This document shows positions 5,376-13,948 of a DNA stretch of 20,322 nucleotides, one piece after another (within the stretch, counting starts at the first letter, position 1; each line of letters opens with the position of its first letter). This stretch comes from Phycisphaerae bacterium (GTDB taxonomy: Bacteria > Planctomycetota > Phycisphaerae > UBA1845), in the NCBI GenBank assembly GCA_021604825.1, contig BQJS01000078.1, positions 1-20,322 of the forward strand, written 5' to 3'. The notes beneath the pieces were generated by a model. The model was not told where the DNA came from. It searched no databases and saw only the letters and a list, made by a program, of their open reading frames with translations. The translations under genes were made by a program, and so were the position numbers.

Positions 5376-7484
5376 TTATCGGTGCGCACCAAGTCTCGCC
5401 TTGAGTTGCGGTTGATTCGGGTTGCTTTCCAGCGATTGCTTCCAATGCGCGATTGCTGCTTGGTTGTTGTTGAATTGATCGGCGAGGAGGTTGCCGAGGT
5501 CTCGGTTGGCGCGCCAGTCGGTTGGTTCGGTTTGCAGGATTTCTTCGAGTTGCTTGCGGGCGTTGGGCCAGTCGGCTTGTCTTGCGTATAGGCGGTAGAG
5601 GTTTCTTCTTGGGGTGATGTAGCGGTGGTCGATGTTGGCGGCTTCTTTGAAATAGGGTATCGCTTCATTGGGGTGGTTGTGTTCGGCTAGGGCGCTGCCC
5701 AGGTTGTTGAAACCTTCTTTGATGCCTTTGCAGAACTTTGCTGCTTTCTCGAAGTGTTGCAAGGCGGCTTTCGTTTCACCCGATTCCATCAGATTCAATC
5801 CGATGAAGAATTCGTGATCGTATTGGATGTGCGTTGCGCCGAAGTCTTGCACAGTTGGTATTTCTTCGTTTCGATATTTGCACGCTTCGATCAGGCCAGT
5901 GCCATCAAATGACATTCCCTTGGGCAGCAGGTGGTAGAGGATGCCTGCGGTGACGAACCTGGCGCTGGGGACCGGCGGGGCTTGCTTGGTTGCGAAGTAG
6001 ACGGGCCTTCTTGCGGTCTTGATGAGCCATGTGGCTGGCGGGTCGGGGGAGTCTTCTGGCTGATCTTTGACGAGGTCGGGTCGGATGTAGCCGTACATGT
6101 CGGCGATGGTGACGTCGGGCCGCTCGCCTTCAACCAGCACCTTGTAGACCAGCGGAAACGTGGAATGATCGCCCGATGGGAAGATGATCGCCCCGTCCAT
6201 CATGCAGGCAAGCATGTTGTCGGCATGATCTTCAGCGTAGTGGTACTTGGAATAGTTGCATGTGTCGAAATGCGTTGCGACGAGCAACCCCGGTGCAAGC
6301 AGCGCGATGATCGCGGTCGCAACAGCCGTCACTTTGATTGAAGCAAACTTGAGTTTGTTGGCAACCGTTTGCATCAAATGCCCGTAGGCGATCGCCAGTC
6401 CCAGCGACACCGGGATGAAGAACACCTGAAGGGCCCACCGCGCGGTCCGGTCCAAGTCGAAGTTGGCCAACAAGACGAACAGCAAGCCGGTACACGCAAC
6501 CCACAGCACGACCAACCAAAGCAACGCTCGCGACCTGCGGGCCATCACGATCATGCCGACGATGGATGCAGCGAGAATCCATGGCGTCATATCTTCGGCG
6601 ACGGTTTCGACCATGTACCACGATTGTTCGGCGAAGCGTCCGAGGGAGCGCGGCTCGGGCGTTTTGATCGGGCCAATCGCGCCGTATTGTTGGCGGGTGA
6701 CGTGCTTGATGAATCGCTCGAACGTGGACGGATCGCCCCAATTCATCACAGGGTCAGCCACCGCTCGCACTGGCAGATAGGCGTAGGGCAACAAGCCAAC
6801 GAGCAGCAAGGCGATCGATTGGGTGATCAGCTTCCAACGCCTGAGCAGCGACGGTTGTAACGAAAGTATCCACACGACGAGTGCCAAGCAAGCGAATCCG
6901 ATCGAATGGTGGTTGCACATGCCCAGGCCCGCGAGCAACGATGCGGCGAGTAGGGGGCGCGTCGTACGGGTGGCATACCAACGCATGGCGCAATAGAAAA
7001 TGCCGGCGGTCACGAGCGAATTGAGGGCGTAGACCTCGGTGATGACGCTCTGCATCCATGACGTTTCGGACCAGATCCATACCAGCGCGGCGCTGGCTGC
7101 GACGATGCGGGACAGTTGGAGTTGTCGCAGGGCCAGAAAGAAAACCGATGCCGCCCCAGCCGAGCAGACGGCAGAGAACAGGTTCGCCCGCCAGGCGATC
7201 GATCCGACCGCGAACAGATGGACCCAAGCACCGCAGAGCGCCGTCCAGAGGGGGTAGCCAGGCGGATGAGGCACGCCAAAGTGCCATGCTGCGGCGACGA
7301 GTTCGCCACTGTCTTCAGCAGTGACGGAGGGAGCAAGCGTGATGACGAATAGCCCCAAAGCGACCAGCCCGACCCCGAATGCGCCGATCCATTTTGGGCG
7401 TCTGGCGTCTGTGAGATCGGCGGCTTCTGGTCGTGGTTGCGACTTGGCGTCGGGCTTGGCCCTGTTCTTGCTGCGGCGCGTCAT
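5376..7484 (-). CDS. DUF2723 (GT117-like) polytopic membrane protein with C-terminal TPRs
   Basis: The 702-residue product begins with a basic, Pro-rich cytoplasmic tail of about 30 residues. About ten hydrophobic segments follow up to about residue 400. The first loop carries APSVTAEDSGELVAAAWHFG then VPHPPGYPLW (about 50-80), the signature of DUF2723, a PMT/GT-C-like glycosyltransferase fold with an Asp-Ser-Gly-Glu motif. A soluble domain follows, and about four TPR repeats occupy roughly 555-695 (for example GLNLMESGETKAALQHFEKA and NLGSALAEHNHPNEAIPYF). GT-C enzymes transfer sugars from lipid-linked donors on the outer face of the membrane; substrate and direction are unknown here. AGGA lies 7 nt before the ATG. 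The gene is monocistronic as far as can be seen and diverges from the H1-like gene. Confidence 0.82.
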   Translation of the reverse strand: MTRRSKNRAKPDAKSQPRPEAADLTDARRPKWIGAFGVGLVALGLFVITLAPSVTAEDSGELVAAAWHFGVPHPPGYPLWTALCGAWVHLFAVGSIAWRANLFSAVCSAGAASVFFLALRQLQLSRIVAASAALVWIWSETSWMQSVITEVYALNSLVTAGIFYCAMRWYATRTTRPLLAASLLAGLGMCNHHSIGFACLALVVWILSLQPSLLRRWKLITQSIALLLVGLLPYAYLPVRAVADPVMNWGDPSTFERFIKHVTRQQYGAIGPIKTPEPRSLGRFAEQSWYMVETVAEDMTPWILAASIVGMIVMARRSRALLWLVVLWVACTGLLFVLLANFDLDRTARWALQVFFIPVSLGLAIAYGHLMQTVANKLKFASIKVTAVATAIIALLAPGLLVATHFDTCNYSKYHYAEDHADNMLACMMDGAIIFPSGDHSTFPLVYKVLVEGERPDVTIADMYGYIRPDLVKDQPEDSPDPPATWLIKTARRPVYFATKQAPPVPSARFVTAGILYHLLPKGMSFDGTGLIEACKYRNEEIPTVQDFGATHIQYDHEFFIGLNLMESGETKAALQHFEKAAKFCKGIKEGFNNLGSALAEHNHPNEAIPYFKEAANIDHRYITPRRNLYRLYARQADWPNARKQLEEILQTEPTDWRANRDLGNLLADQFNNNQAAIAHWKQSLESNPNQPQLKARLGAHR

Positions 7485-7602
7485 GGACGCATCCTATCAA
7501 AACGTGAGATGGCGGCTAACCGAAAGGCGTGTGGCACAGGGGCGCTGAGGCAGGTTTGGGGATTGGGTTGACCGGTTCCGCAGGCGACGCATAAACGTGG
7601 TT

Positions 7603-7631
7603 TTGACAGATGTTTAGCGGGGGTCTACGAT
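7603..7631 (+). promoter_or_regulatory. strong predicted promoter for the H1-like gene
   Basis: A perfect TTGACA (7603-7608) and TACGAT (7626-7631) are separated by the optimal 17 nt. The predicted transcription start near 7638 gives a 5' leader of about 170 nt before the ATG at 7809. The frame is open upstream of that ATG back to a GTG at 7644, but the residues there do not look protein-like and the GTG has no room for a ribosome-binding site. The rest of the 7485-7808 divergent gap shows no other gene. Confidence 0.6.
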
Positions 7632-7808
7632 AAGCTCTGCGCCGTGACGGTAGGGGGATTCCCGCCTGATCTAGCGATCGCGCATTCAATATCCATCACT
7701 GCAAATTGTGATTCGGGACAATCGATGGGGGCGGCGGACAATCTGCCCTTTTGTGTGGAAAGATCGAGCGACAGTCGTAAGGGATTCGGTCGAAGAGGAA
7801 GCCACTTA

Positions 7809-8726
7809 ATGCCCAGCAAAAAATCAAAGTCTAAAAAAACCGAAGATGGTGACGTGGTTGTCGCTGATGCGGATGGTAGCTCAGAAGGTGCGAAGTCGGA
7901 GAAGACCGATGCGGCTTCCAAAGGCCCCGCAGCTGCTGCACCTGGAAAGCCCGGTGCGCCAGGTACGCCAGGTACGCCCGGTACGCCCGGTACTCCCGGT
8001 ACTCCCGGTCAACCGACGACTGCCCGACGAGCGCCTGGGCAAAAAGAAGTTATCCCTTTCGAGTGGAAGGTGTGTGGTTTCGCCGCCGACGGTTACACAC
8101 TGACCTTGTTCAAGTCCATCGAGAAAGCCGACTCCGAGGCTCAACTGGAGCGCCTCCAAGCCGACGGGTACTACTACGGGCTGGAATTGCTCAAGCTAGC
8201 CGAAGAGCCCAAAGCACCTCCGCAGGCACGCAAGCAACGCGCCGACGCCGAAAAGCAGCGGGCTGCTCAGGAAGCGAAGGAACGAAAAGCCGAAGAGGCC
8301 GCCGCGAAGAAAGCCAAGAAAAAATCGACGGGCAGCGAAGTTGAGGGCGTGACCCGCGTTGGCCGCAAAAAAGGTCTTAAGAGAGTCGAAGCCGCAGATA
8401 CGAAGAAAACTGGCAAGAAGAAGGCCGCCGGTAAGAAGACGGCTAAGACAAAGGCCGCCAAGAAATCCGTAACCAAGAAATCAGCGAAGGCTGCAAAGAA
8501 GCCTACTGCCAAAAAGAAAGCTGCCCCAAAAGCCACCAAGAAGGCTGCGAAAAAGAAAACGGCCAAGACAAAAGCCGCCAAGAAAACAGCCACCAAAAAA
8601 ACCACCTCCAAGAAAGCGGCTGCCAAAAAATCGACAGCCAAAAAATCCGTGAAGAAAAAGACGGCGGCTAAGACCAAAACGAAAACAGCCAAAGCCAAGA
8701 AGAAGACCAAGACGAAGAAGCGCTAG
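7809..8726 (+). CDS. basic protein with collagen-like repeats and a histone-H1-like Lys/Ala tail
   Basis: This 305-residue protein has four parts. A Lys/Asp/Ser-rich N-terminus of about 45 residues comes first. A Pro-Gly-Xaa run follows at about 48-68 (PGA, five PGT, PGQ). A compact domain at about 79-133 contains FEWKVCGFAADGYTLTLFKS and ERLQADGYYYGLELLKL. The C-terminal 150 or so residues consist of Lys/Ala/Thr motifs such as KKTAKTKAAKK, resembling bacterial H1-like (Hc1/AlgP-type) DNA-binding tails. The ATG at 7809 has AGAGGA 9 nt upstream and directly starts a Lys/Ser-rich sequence. A role in nucleoid or nucleic-acid binding is inferred from the tail; the central domain is not one I recognise. 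It ends 100 nt before the peptidase gene, in the same direction. Confidence 0.72.
   Translation: MPSKKSKSKKTEDGDVVVADADGSSEGAKSEKTDAASKGPAAAAPGKPGAPGTPGTPGTPGTPGTPGQPTTARRAPGQKEVIPFEWKVCGFAADGYTLTLFKSIEKADSEAQLERLQADGYYYGLELLKLAEEPKAPPQARKQRADAEKQRAAQEAKERKAEEAAAKKAKKKSTGSEVEGVTRVGRKKGLKRVEAADTKKTGKKKAAGKKTAKTKAAKKSVTKKSAKAAKKPTAKKKAAPKATKKAAKKKTAKTKAAKKTATKKTTSKKAAAKKSTAKKSVKKKTAAKTKTKTAKAKKKTKTKKR
7950..8009 (+). repeat. 9-bp tandem repeat encoding Pro-Gly-Thr
   Basis: Units of CC(A/C)GGTACG or CCCGGTACT repeat in frame: one CCCGGTGCG, five near-identical PGT units, then a final partial CCCGGT. Neighbouring units are identical in pairs at the third codon positions, the pattern left by recent slippage or unequal exchange. 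Copy number is probably variable between strains. Confidence 0.85.
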
Positions 8727-8826
8727 AGCGGCGATCAGCCGTGGCGTTCCCCATGCGCCTCTTTCTACGCATTCGATCGTCGGTCGGCACTCGCTTTCAA
8801 CGCAATACCAATGAGGTCAATTCGGC

Positions 8827-9939
8827 ATGCCCCAGAAAAAACCGCCCAAACAATTTCAAGATCGTTTGGATCAGGTCAGACATGCCATGCGTCAAAAGTC
8901 GATTCCCGCGATGCTCGTCGCGCATCCGGCAGACTATTTCTATTTGACAGGGTTCACGGGTGAAGACTCGGCAATATTGGTGACTGGTCGATCTGTGACG
9001 GTCGTTACCGATGGTCGCTTTGAAGGTGCGGCGCGGAAGGAAGTTGGCTGGGCGAAGGTGCGATTTCGTAAGGGTGAACTGACGCCGGAGTTGGTGTCGG
9101 TGGTCCAAAGCTCGCGATGCGCGCGACTGGCGATTCAATCAAATCACATGACTGTCGCCACGCGTGATGCGCTGAAGAAGGGGTTGAGAGGTGTGCGTTT
9201 AGTAGATGCGCCGCCGACATTGAGCGAACTGCGCGAATGTAAGAGTGCGACGGAACTGAAGAAAATCGATGTCGCAATTCGGGTGGCTGAGACTGCTTAC
9301 CGCGCGATGCTCAAGACGATTCGCATTGGTCAGACCGAGTTGGAGCTCGCAGCCCGCTTGGAATATGAAATGAAACGCCGGGGATCGACGGAACCGGCAT
9401 TTGGTTCGATCGTTGCGATCGACGCCAATGCCGCTCTGCCGCACGCGGTTCCGGGGCAGCGACGTGTAAAGAAGGGTTGTCTGATCCTTTTTGACTGGGG
9501 GGCTACGGTCGATGGGTATCGCAGCGACTTGACCCGTACGGTGTTCGTCGGTAGCATCCCGTCGAAATTCGAGGCGATTTATGAGGCTGTTTTGACGTCG
9601 CAAAAGAAAGCGATTGCTGCGATACGCGCTGGCGTTCGCATGTGCGATGTCGATACCATTGCGAGGCATCATATCGTCGATTGTGGCTACGGTGAGCGGT
9701 TCACGCATGGTCTTGGCCACGGTTTGGGACTCGATGTTCATGAGTCGCCTTCGCTGAGTTGGCGCAGCGATCAGAAGTTACGAGCTGGTATGGTTGTGAC
9801 GGTTGAACCTGGGGTCTACTTGCCCGGTCTTGGCGGTGTCCGCATTGAAGACGATGTCCGCGTAACGGGTAAAGGGTGCCAGGTCATGTCACACTTGAGC
9901 AAGTCACTCAAGACCGCAGTGATCGAAGTTGGCCGATAG
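8827..9939 (+). CDS. Xaa-Pro peptidase, M24B family (aminopeptidase P/prolidase-like)
   Basis: The 370-residue enzyme has the creatinase-like N-terminal domain (about 10-135; PADYFYLTGFTGEDSAILV at 34-52) and a pita-bread catalytic domain. All five metal ligands are present: D223 in LFDWGA, D234 in SDLTRT, H298 in HGLGHGLGLDVHE, E327 in VEPGVY and E341 in GVRIEDDV. It is a dinuclear-metal peptidase removing the residue N-terminal to proline, or splitting Xaa-Pro dipeptides; which of the two cannot be told from sequence. GAGG lies 10 nt before the ATG. It precedes accB by 32 nt in the same direction, matching the common bacterial order peptidase-(efp)-accB-accC, here without efp. Confidence 0.93.
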   Translation: MPQKKPPKQFQDRLDQVRHAMRQKSIPAMLVAHPADYFYLTGFTGEDSAILVTGRSVTVVTDGRFEGAARKEVGWAKVRFRKGELTPELVSVVQSSRCARLAIQSNHMTVATRDALKKGLRGVRLVDAPPTLSELRECKSATELKKIDVAIRVAETAYRAMLKTIRIGQTELELAARLEYEMKRRGSTEPAFGSIVAIDANAALPHAVPGQRRVKKGCLILFDWGATVDGYRSDLTRTVFVGSIPSKFEAIYEAVLTSQKKAIAAIRAGVRMCDVDTIARHHIVDCGYGERFTHGLGHGLGLDVHESPSLSWRSDQKLRAGMVVTVEPGVYLPGLGGVRIEDDVRVTGKGCQVMSHLSKSLKTAVIEVGR

Positions 9940-9971
9940 CGGGCGCTTGTCGTCCGAATATCAAAACATAA

Positions 9972-10478
9972 ATGGAGACGCTCTTCGTGGTTGATCCAGA
10001 TAAGATACGCACCTTGGTAGAAATGATGTCCGAATTCGACCTCACGGAGATTAAACTCCGCGACGGCGAAGAGGAGATTCGGCTGACGCGTCCGGGTCCG
10101 GAAGCCCAGCCGATGGTTTCGGGTTCGGGACCGGCCGGTCATGTGATGATGCCTGCGCCGGTTCAAGCCGCTCCCGCACCTGCGCCGGTTGAAGAAGCAC
10201 CTCCCGCGCCGTCTCCGGTGGCTGCCCCAACAGAAAACCTCAACGCGGTGAAGTCGCCTATGGTGGGCACGTTGTATCTTGCGTCTGATCCGAGCAGTCC
10301 ACCGTTTGTATCGGTGGGTTCGCGGGTCACGCCCACGACGGTGGTGTGCATCATTGAGGCCATGAAGGTGTTTAACGAAATCCAAGCCGACATTAGCGGA
10401 ACGGTCGTCGAGGTCCTGGTCAACAATGAAGACCCGGTCGAGTTTGGTCAGCCGATGTTCATGGTGAAGCCAGACTAG
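9972..10478 (+). CDS. accB: biotin carboxyl carrier protein of acetyl-CoA carboxylase
   Basis: AccB carries the biotin that shuttles carboxyl groups in the first step of fatty-acid synthesis. In this 168-residue product the N-terminal segment VDPDKIRTLVEMMSEFDLTEIKL (about 7-29) is the usual AccB start region. A Pro/Ala-rich flexible linker covers about 60-88, and the biotinyl domain runs from about 93 to 166. The biotin-acceptor lysine is K132 in IIEAMKVFNEI, and PMVGT marks the domain start. The ATG at 9972 lacks a Shine-Dalgarno. A GTG at 9987 has GGAG 9 nt upstream and would begin five residues later at VDPDKI, so it may be the true start. It is followed by accC after 139 nt. Confidence 0.95.
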   Translation: METLFVVDPDKIRTLVEMMSEFDLTEIKLRDGEEEIRLTRPGPEAQPMVSGSGPAGHVMMPAPVQAAPAPAPVEEAPPAPSPVAAPTENLNAVKSPMVGTLYLASDPSSPPFVSVGSRVTPTTVVCIIEAMKVFNEIQADISGTVVEVLVNNEDPVEFGQPMFMVKPD

Positions 10479-10617
10479 TTCGCGATGAAACCGAATTCAG
10501 TCGATCGTATCGTGCGAACGAATCCGATTCGGTCGAGGTTCATCGTTCTTACTACAACCACCCCGGCAGCGCGTTTCAGACTTGCCGAATCTCGCTGAAC
10601 CGTGGAGTTCATATCCG

Positions 10618-11961
10618 ATGTTCAAACGCATACTCGTAGCCAACCGAGGCGAAATTGCCCTTCGAATCATGCGAACCTGTCGCGAGATGGGGATCGATAC
10701 CGCGTGTGTGTATTCGGAAGAGGACAAGGATTCGCAGTATCTGGACATGGCCTCCCGGGCGATTTGCATCGGACCCGCCGCGGCTGGCGAAAGTTACCTC
10801 AAGGGCGATCGCATCGTAGCTGCGGCTGAGATGGTTGGTGCCGACGCGATTCATCCGGGATACGGCTTCCTGGCTGAAAACGCACAGTTTGCCGACATGT
10901 GCCGCGAATCGAACATTCAATTCATCGGACCATCGTCGGAGTCCATTCGACTCTTGGGCGACAAAGCCGCCGCGCGACAAGTTGCGAAGAAAGCCCGCGT
11001 TCAAACCGTGCCCGGTAGTGATGGCGTGGTTGAAGACGACAAAGAGGCGCTCAAAGTCGCGGCGAAGATCGGTTATCCGGTGATGGTCAAAGCGCTGGCC
11101 GGTGGCGGCGGGCGCGGACTTCGGGTGGCAGATTCGCAAGCTGATCTCAAGAAAGCGTTAACGATGTCGCGTCAGGAGGCGTTGACAGCGTTCAAGGATG
11201 CGGGCGTCTACATTGAGAAGTTCATCGAGAATCCGCGTCACGTCGAAGTTCAGATTCTCGCCGACCAGAAGGGCCACACGCTTCACTTGTTTGAACGTGA
11301 CTGCACCGTGCAGCGGCGCTATCAGAAGTTGATCGAAGAATCACCGTCACCCGGTATTGAGAATCGCACCCGCGACGAAATCTGCAAGTCGGCTGTCCGG
11401 TTGTGCAAGTCGGCGGGATACTACAACGCTGCAACGGTTGAATTCGTCGTCGATCAAAAGGGCAAGGCCTACTTCATCGAAGTGAATACGCGTATTCAGG
11501 TTGAGCATCCGGTGACGGAAATGATCACCGGGATCGACTTGATCAAGTCGATGATTCTAATCGCCGCTGGTGAAGCGTTGCCATTTACGCAGCGCGAGTT
11601 GAAGCGAAACGGTGCTTCGATTGAGTGTCGCATTAACGCGGAAGACCCGGACCACAACTTCCGGCCTTGCGCGGGCACGATTGAACGGTTCAACGCCGTC
11701 AGTGGCTTGGGCGTTCGACTCGATACCCATGCCCACACCGGTTACCGCATTTCACCGCGCTACGATTCGATGATTGGCAAACTCATTGTGCATCGTCGAA
11801 CGCGTGATGAGGCGATCGCGTGCATGCGGCGGTGTTTGGAAGAGATTCGAGTTGATCCGATCAAGAGTACGATCGGGTTGTATCAGCGCATCATGTCGGA
11901 CGACACATTCATCTCTGGCAAGTTCGACACCAAATACGTCGAGCGATTCCTCGAGTCATAG
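10618..11961 (+). CDS. accC: biotin carboxylase subunit of acetyl-CoA carboxylase
   Basis: AccC carboxylates the biotin on AccB using ATP and bicarbonate. The 447-residue length is close to the usual 449. Visible features are the N-terminal [16 protein letters not shown], the ATP-grasp glycine-rich loop [10 protein letters not shown] at 161-170, E275 in ATVEFVV, and the metal/substrate motif [17 protein letters not shown] with E288, N290, R292, Q294 and E296. [11 protein letters not shown] follows at about 340, before the C-terminal domain. The ATG at 10618 is chosen because homology starts exactly there and GGAG lies 10 nt upstream; 12 further in-frame codons upstream do not fit the family. 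The 139-nt gap after accB contains a weak ACCGAAT/ATTCGGT inverted repeat (10490-10533), so accC may have extra leader control. It is convergent with a pseudopilin gene. Confidence 0.97.
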   Translation: MFKRILVANRGEIALRIMRTCREMGIDTACVYSEEDKDSQYLDMASRAICIGPAAAGESYLKGDRIVAAAEMVGADAIHPGYGFLAENAQFADMCRESNIQFIGPSSESIRLLGDKAAARQVAKKARVQTVPGSDGVVEDDKEALKVAAKIGYPVMVKALAGGGGRGLRVADSQADLKKALTMSRQEALTAFKDAGVYIEKFIENPRHVEVQILADQKGHTLHLFERDCTVQRRYQKLIEESPSPGIENRTRDEICKSAVRLCKSAGYYNAATVEFVVDQKGKAYFIEVNTRIQVEHPVTEMITGIDLIKSMILIAAGEALPFTQRELKRNGASIECRINAEDPDHNFRPCAGTIERFNAVSGLGVRLDTHAHTGYRISPRYDSMIGKLIVHRRTRDEAIACMRRCLEEIRVDPIKSTIGLYQRIMSDDTFISGKFDTKYVERFLES

Positions 11962-12007
11962 AAAGCAAATCTATTAACGCTGAAGCACGGGTGCGGATCG
12001 ATTGCGC

Positions 12008-12583
12008 CTATTGTCTGAGCGACGCCGAACCTGTGGACGATTCACTTGTGATGCCCTTGGTGACGGTGAACTTGTAGGTCAGCAGCGGGAATTCACCGGT
12101 GCCAAACGTTCCCGTGAAGAACAAAGCTGAGAATCCGGTGGCCCAGCGGGTCGATGGATAGGACGCTTTTGCCGCCGTTCGGAAGGTGGCTGCGTCGGCG
12201 AAGGTTCCGACTGCCGACGTGTTTTGGTAGACGAGCAATTCGTTGTTGGTGGTGTTGCGCTCGATGAGGATGATTTCGTTGTTGTCTTTGGCATCGTCGT
12301 CGTTGGTGTCGTCAGCCCAGATGATCAGGTAATCGGTCGAAGTGGTTTGGCCGGAGTTCGGGACGATCAATTCGACGGCAGAACGAACCGCTCCGTTGAT
12401 GCGTTTCTTGATGACCTCCGTATTGACGAGCAGTTCGCGACGAAGCTGATCGTCAGACGTGCCGTAAGTCGTTGCGCCGAGGATGGCCAAACCGGCAATG
12501 CCCACGATGGACATGATTACCAAGGCCATCAGCAACTCTACCAGCGTGAAGGCCTTTCTGGATTTTTTGGTATTGGTTGCCAT
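12008..12583 (-). CDS. prepilin-type (type II secretion/type IV pilus) pseudopilin
   Basis: The 191-residue protein starts MATNTKKSRKAFTLVELL, a classical prepilin leader. It has basic residues, then processing before F in A-FTLVE (Ala at -1 instead of the commoner Gly), then a 20-residue hydrophobic helix (LLMALVIMSIVGIAGLAILG). Glu at +5 is conserved. The C-terminal globular part is Thr/Asn-rich with no recognised subclass motif. The ATG at 12583 begins 16 nt after the upstream pseudopilin stop, so the two form an operon; the in-frame extension back to 12658 would overlap that gene and is rejected. Ribosome binding looks weak, suggesting coupling to the upstream gene. The product probably helps build a T2SS-like or pilus-like filament. 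Confidence 0.82.
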   Translation of the reverse strand: MATNTKKSRKAFTLVELLMALVIMSIVGIAGLAILGATTYGTSDDQLRRELLVNTEVIKKRINGAVRSAVELIVPNSGQTTSTDYLIIWADDTNDDDAKDNNEIILIERNTTNNELLVYQNTSAVGTFADAATFRTAAKASYPSTRWATGFSALFFTGTFGTGEFPLLTYKFTVTKGITSESSTGSASLRQ

Positions 12584-12599
12584 GAAAATCAATTCAGGG

Positions 12600-13121
12600 T
12601 TACGACGATGGCGGTTGGGGCACGAAAGATTCGAGGCTCCAACTTTGCCCGCTGTCATCTGAAATCGTGACCGTCACCAACACGCCGGTGATGTTCCCTC
12701 CCAGTGCCGCGACGTTTTGTGTACTGGCTGCGACGGTGACCGATTGCGTGAAGAACTGGTACGGATCGCTGTAAGCCGTGCCCGTCGCATCGTTGAGCGT
12801 GCCAGCCGCAATCGTGAGGCTCCCAGCTTCTGAGAATCCGTGGTAGTCGTCGATGTTGTCAAACGCAGCGCGGGTCGATTCGCCCGATTCGGGCCCGGGC
12901 GTAGAAGCGCCGTCGGGGTCGTCGTAAGGGAGGCGCAGGATTTCGTCGATCAGTGAATCAGCGAGGGTCAGCGCCCGCTGTCGATGCAGTGCGTCGTAGG
13001 TTTGCATTTGCCCGGCGACGATCGCCTGCGACGCCACCATCGCGACGACCGCGAGAATCGAAGCAGCCAGCATCGCCTCGAACAAAGTCAGGGCGCGTTT
13101 TCTATCAGGACGGAACTTCAC
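12600..13121 (-). CDS. prepilin-type pseudopilin (GspI/GspJ-like context)
   Basis: From the preferred GTG start at 13121 the product has 173 residues. It begins with the short basic leader MKFRPDRKRA, then LTLFEAMLAASILAVVAMVA, a prepilin N-methylation motif with Ala at -1 and Glu at +5. RALTLADSLIDEILRLPYDD in the following helix resembles minor pseudopilins. AAGAAGG lies 9 nt upstream of the GTG. An in-frame ATG at 13280 would add 53 residues before the leader, which is incompatible with prepilin peptidase processing, so it is rejected. The gene is first in a two-gene unit with the downstream pseudopilin and diverges from a third pseudopilin starting at 13312. Confidence 0.78.
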   Translation of the reverse strand: MKFRPDRKRALTLFEAMLAASILAVVAMVASQAIVAGQMQTYDALHRQRALTLADSLIDEILRLPYDDPDGASTPGPESGESTRAAFDNIDDYHGFSEAGSLTIAAGTLNDATGTAYSDPYQFFTQSVTVAASTQNVAALGGNITGVLVTVTISDDSGQSWSLESFVPQPPSS

Positions 13122-13311
13122 CGGCTTAACCCTTCTTGAATGCGTTTCTTCTACAAGGTTGATCGGAACTTCGCGGTTTCGGGTGCAATCGCAGTGATGG
13201 TTGGGCGGTGATGCACTTTTTATGAGACGAAGTGCGTTATTCCGTGAATCGAATTGGATCTGCCGATCAATAGAAGGCACTTGACGGGAGTTCGCCCGAA
13301 GGGGGCGATCT

Positions 13312-13884
13312 GTGCGAGATGGCTATATGACGATTCAATCGACATCAAAATCAAGTCGCCTTCGATACGGAGGCTGGGCGCCGGCGTACACGCTCGTGGA
13401 AGTGCTGACCGTTGTTGTGATCGTTGGAATTGTGGCGATGCTGGCGATTCCGTTGCTCGAATCGACCGACGCGGCGAAGGTGTCGTCAGCCGCCCGGCTC
13501 ATCGTCGCCGACGTGCAGTATGCACAGATGTATTCGATCAGCCACGGCGACAACCCCATCGGCATCAAGTTCGATACGTCGGCCAACAGCTACTCGCTCG
13601 TCCAACGCAGCGGATCGCCGCCGTTTCAATGTTCTTCCGTGACGACGGTCACCAATCCGATAGGCGGTGAGTCGTACACCACGACCTTCGGCAGCGGCAG
13701 GGCGGCGGAACTTGTGGGCGTCGGCATTGATGCGGTGTCGCTGGATGGCGACGAGTGCCTGGTGTTCGGATCACTGGGTGAGCTGGACCAATCGGCGGCA
13801 GCGACGATTGATGTTTCGTTTGGTGGGCGGTCGCTGACGATTTCGATTGATCCGATAACCGGTAACGCCACCGTCACGCCCTAG
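13312..13884 (+). CDS. GspH-like prepilin-type pseudopilin
   Basis: The 190-residue product has a 25-residue leader ending in WAPA, then YTLVEVLTVVVIVGIVAMLAIP: a prepilin processing site with Ala at -1, Tyr at +1 and Glu at +5. STDAAKVSSAARLIVADVQYAQMYSISHG follows, the helix and N-terminal strand pattern of the GspH/FimT family, and IDPITGNATVTP ends the protein. The GTG start at 13312 has AAGGGGG 6 nt upstream; an internal ATG at 13327 is an alternative with no clear ribosome-binding site. It lies divergent to the two minus-strand pseudopilins across a 190-nt gap, suggesting shared control. No secretin, ATPase or platform protein is visible in the window. Confidence 0.82.
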   Translation: MRDGYMTIQSTSKSSRLRYGGWAPAYTLVEVLTVVVIVGIVAMLAIPLLESTDAAKVSSAARLIVADVQYAQMYSISHGDNPIGIKFDTSANSYSLVQRSGSPPFQCSSVTTVTNPIGGESYTTTFGSGRAAELVGVGIDAVSLDGDECLVFGSLGELDQSAAATIDVSFGGRSLTISIDPITGNATVTP

Positions 13885-13948
13885 CGCCATAGCCATTCCG
13901 CCCTAAGTCGCATTGCGATCGCCGAACCAATCCCTACACTACGCACCC

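Noticed and set aside
7644..7808. N-terminal extension of the H1-like protein from a GTG at 7644
   Set aside because: The GTG lies only about 6 nt after the predicted transcription start with no ribosome-binding site, while the ATG at 7809 has a good one and begins the Lys-rich sequence.
7950..8009. CRISPR-like or intergenic satellite repeat
   Set aside because: The 9-bp units are contiguous and in frame, encoding Pro-Gly-Thr; there are no spacers.
10490..10533. Structured leader of accC (ACCGAAT/ATTCGGT with an inner CGAT/ATCG)
   Set aside because: A 7-bp stem with a 30-nt loop is weak and could occur by chance; noted only in the accC entry.
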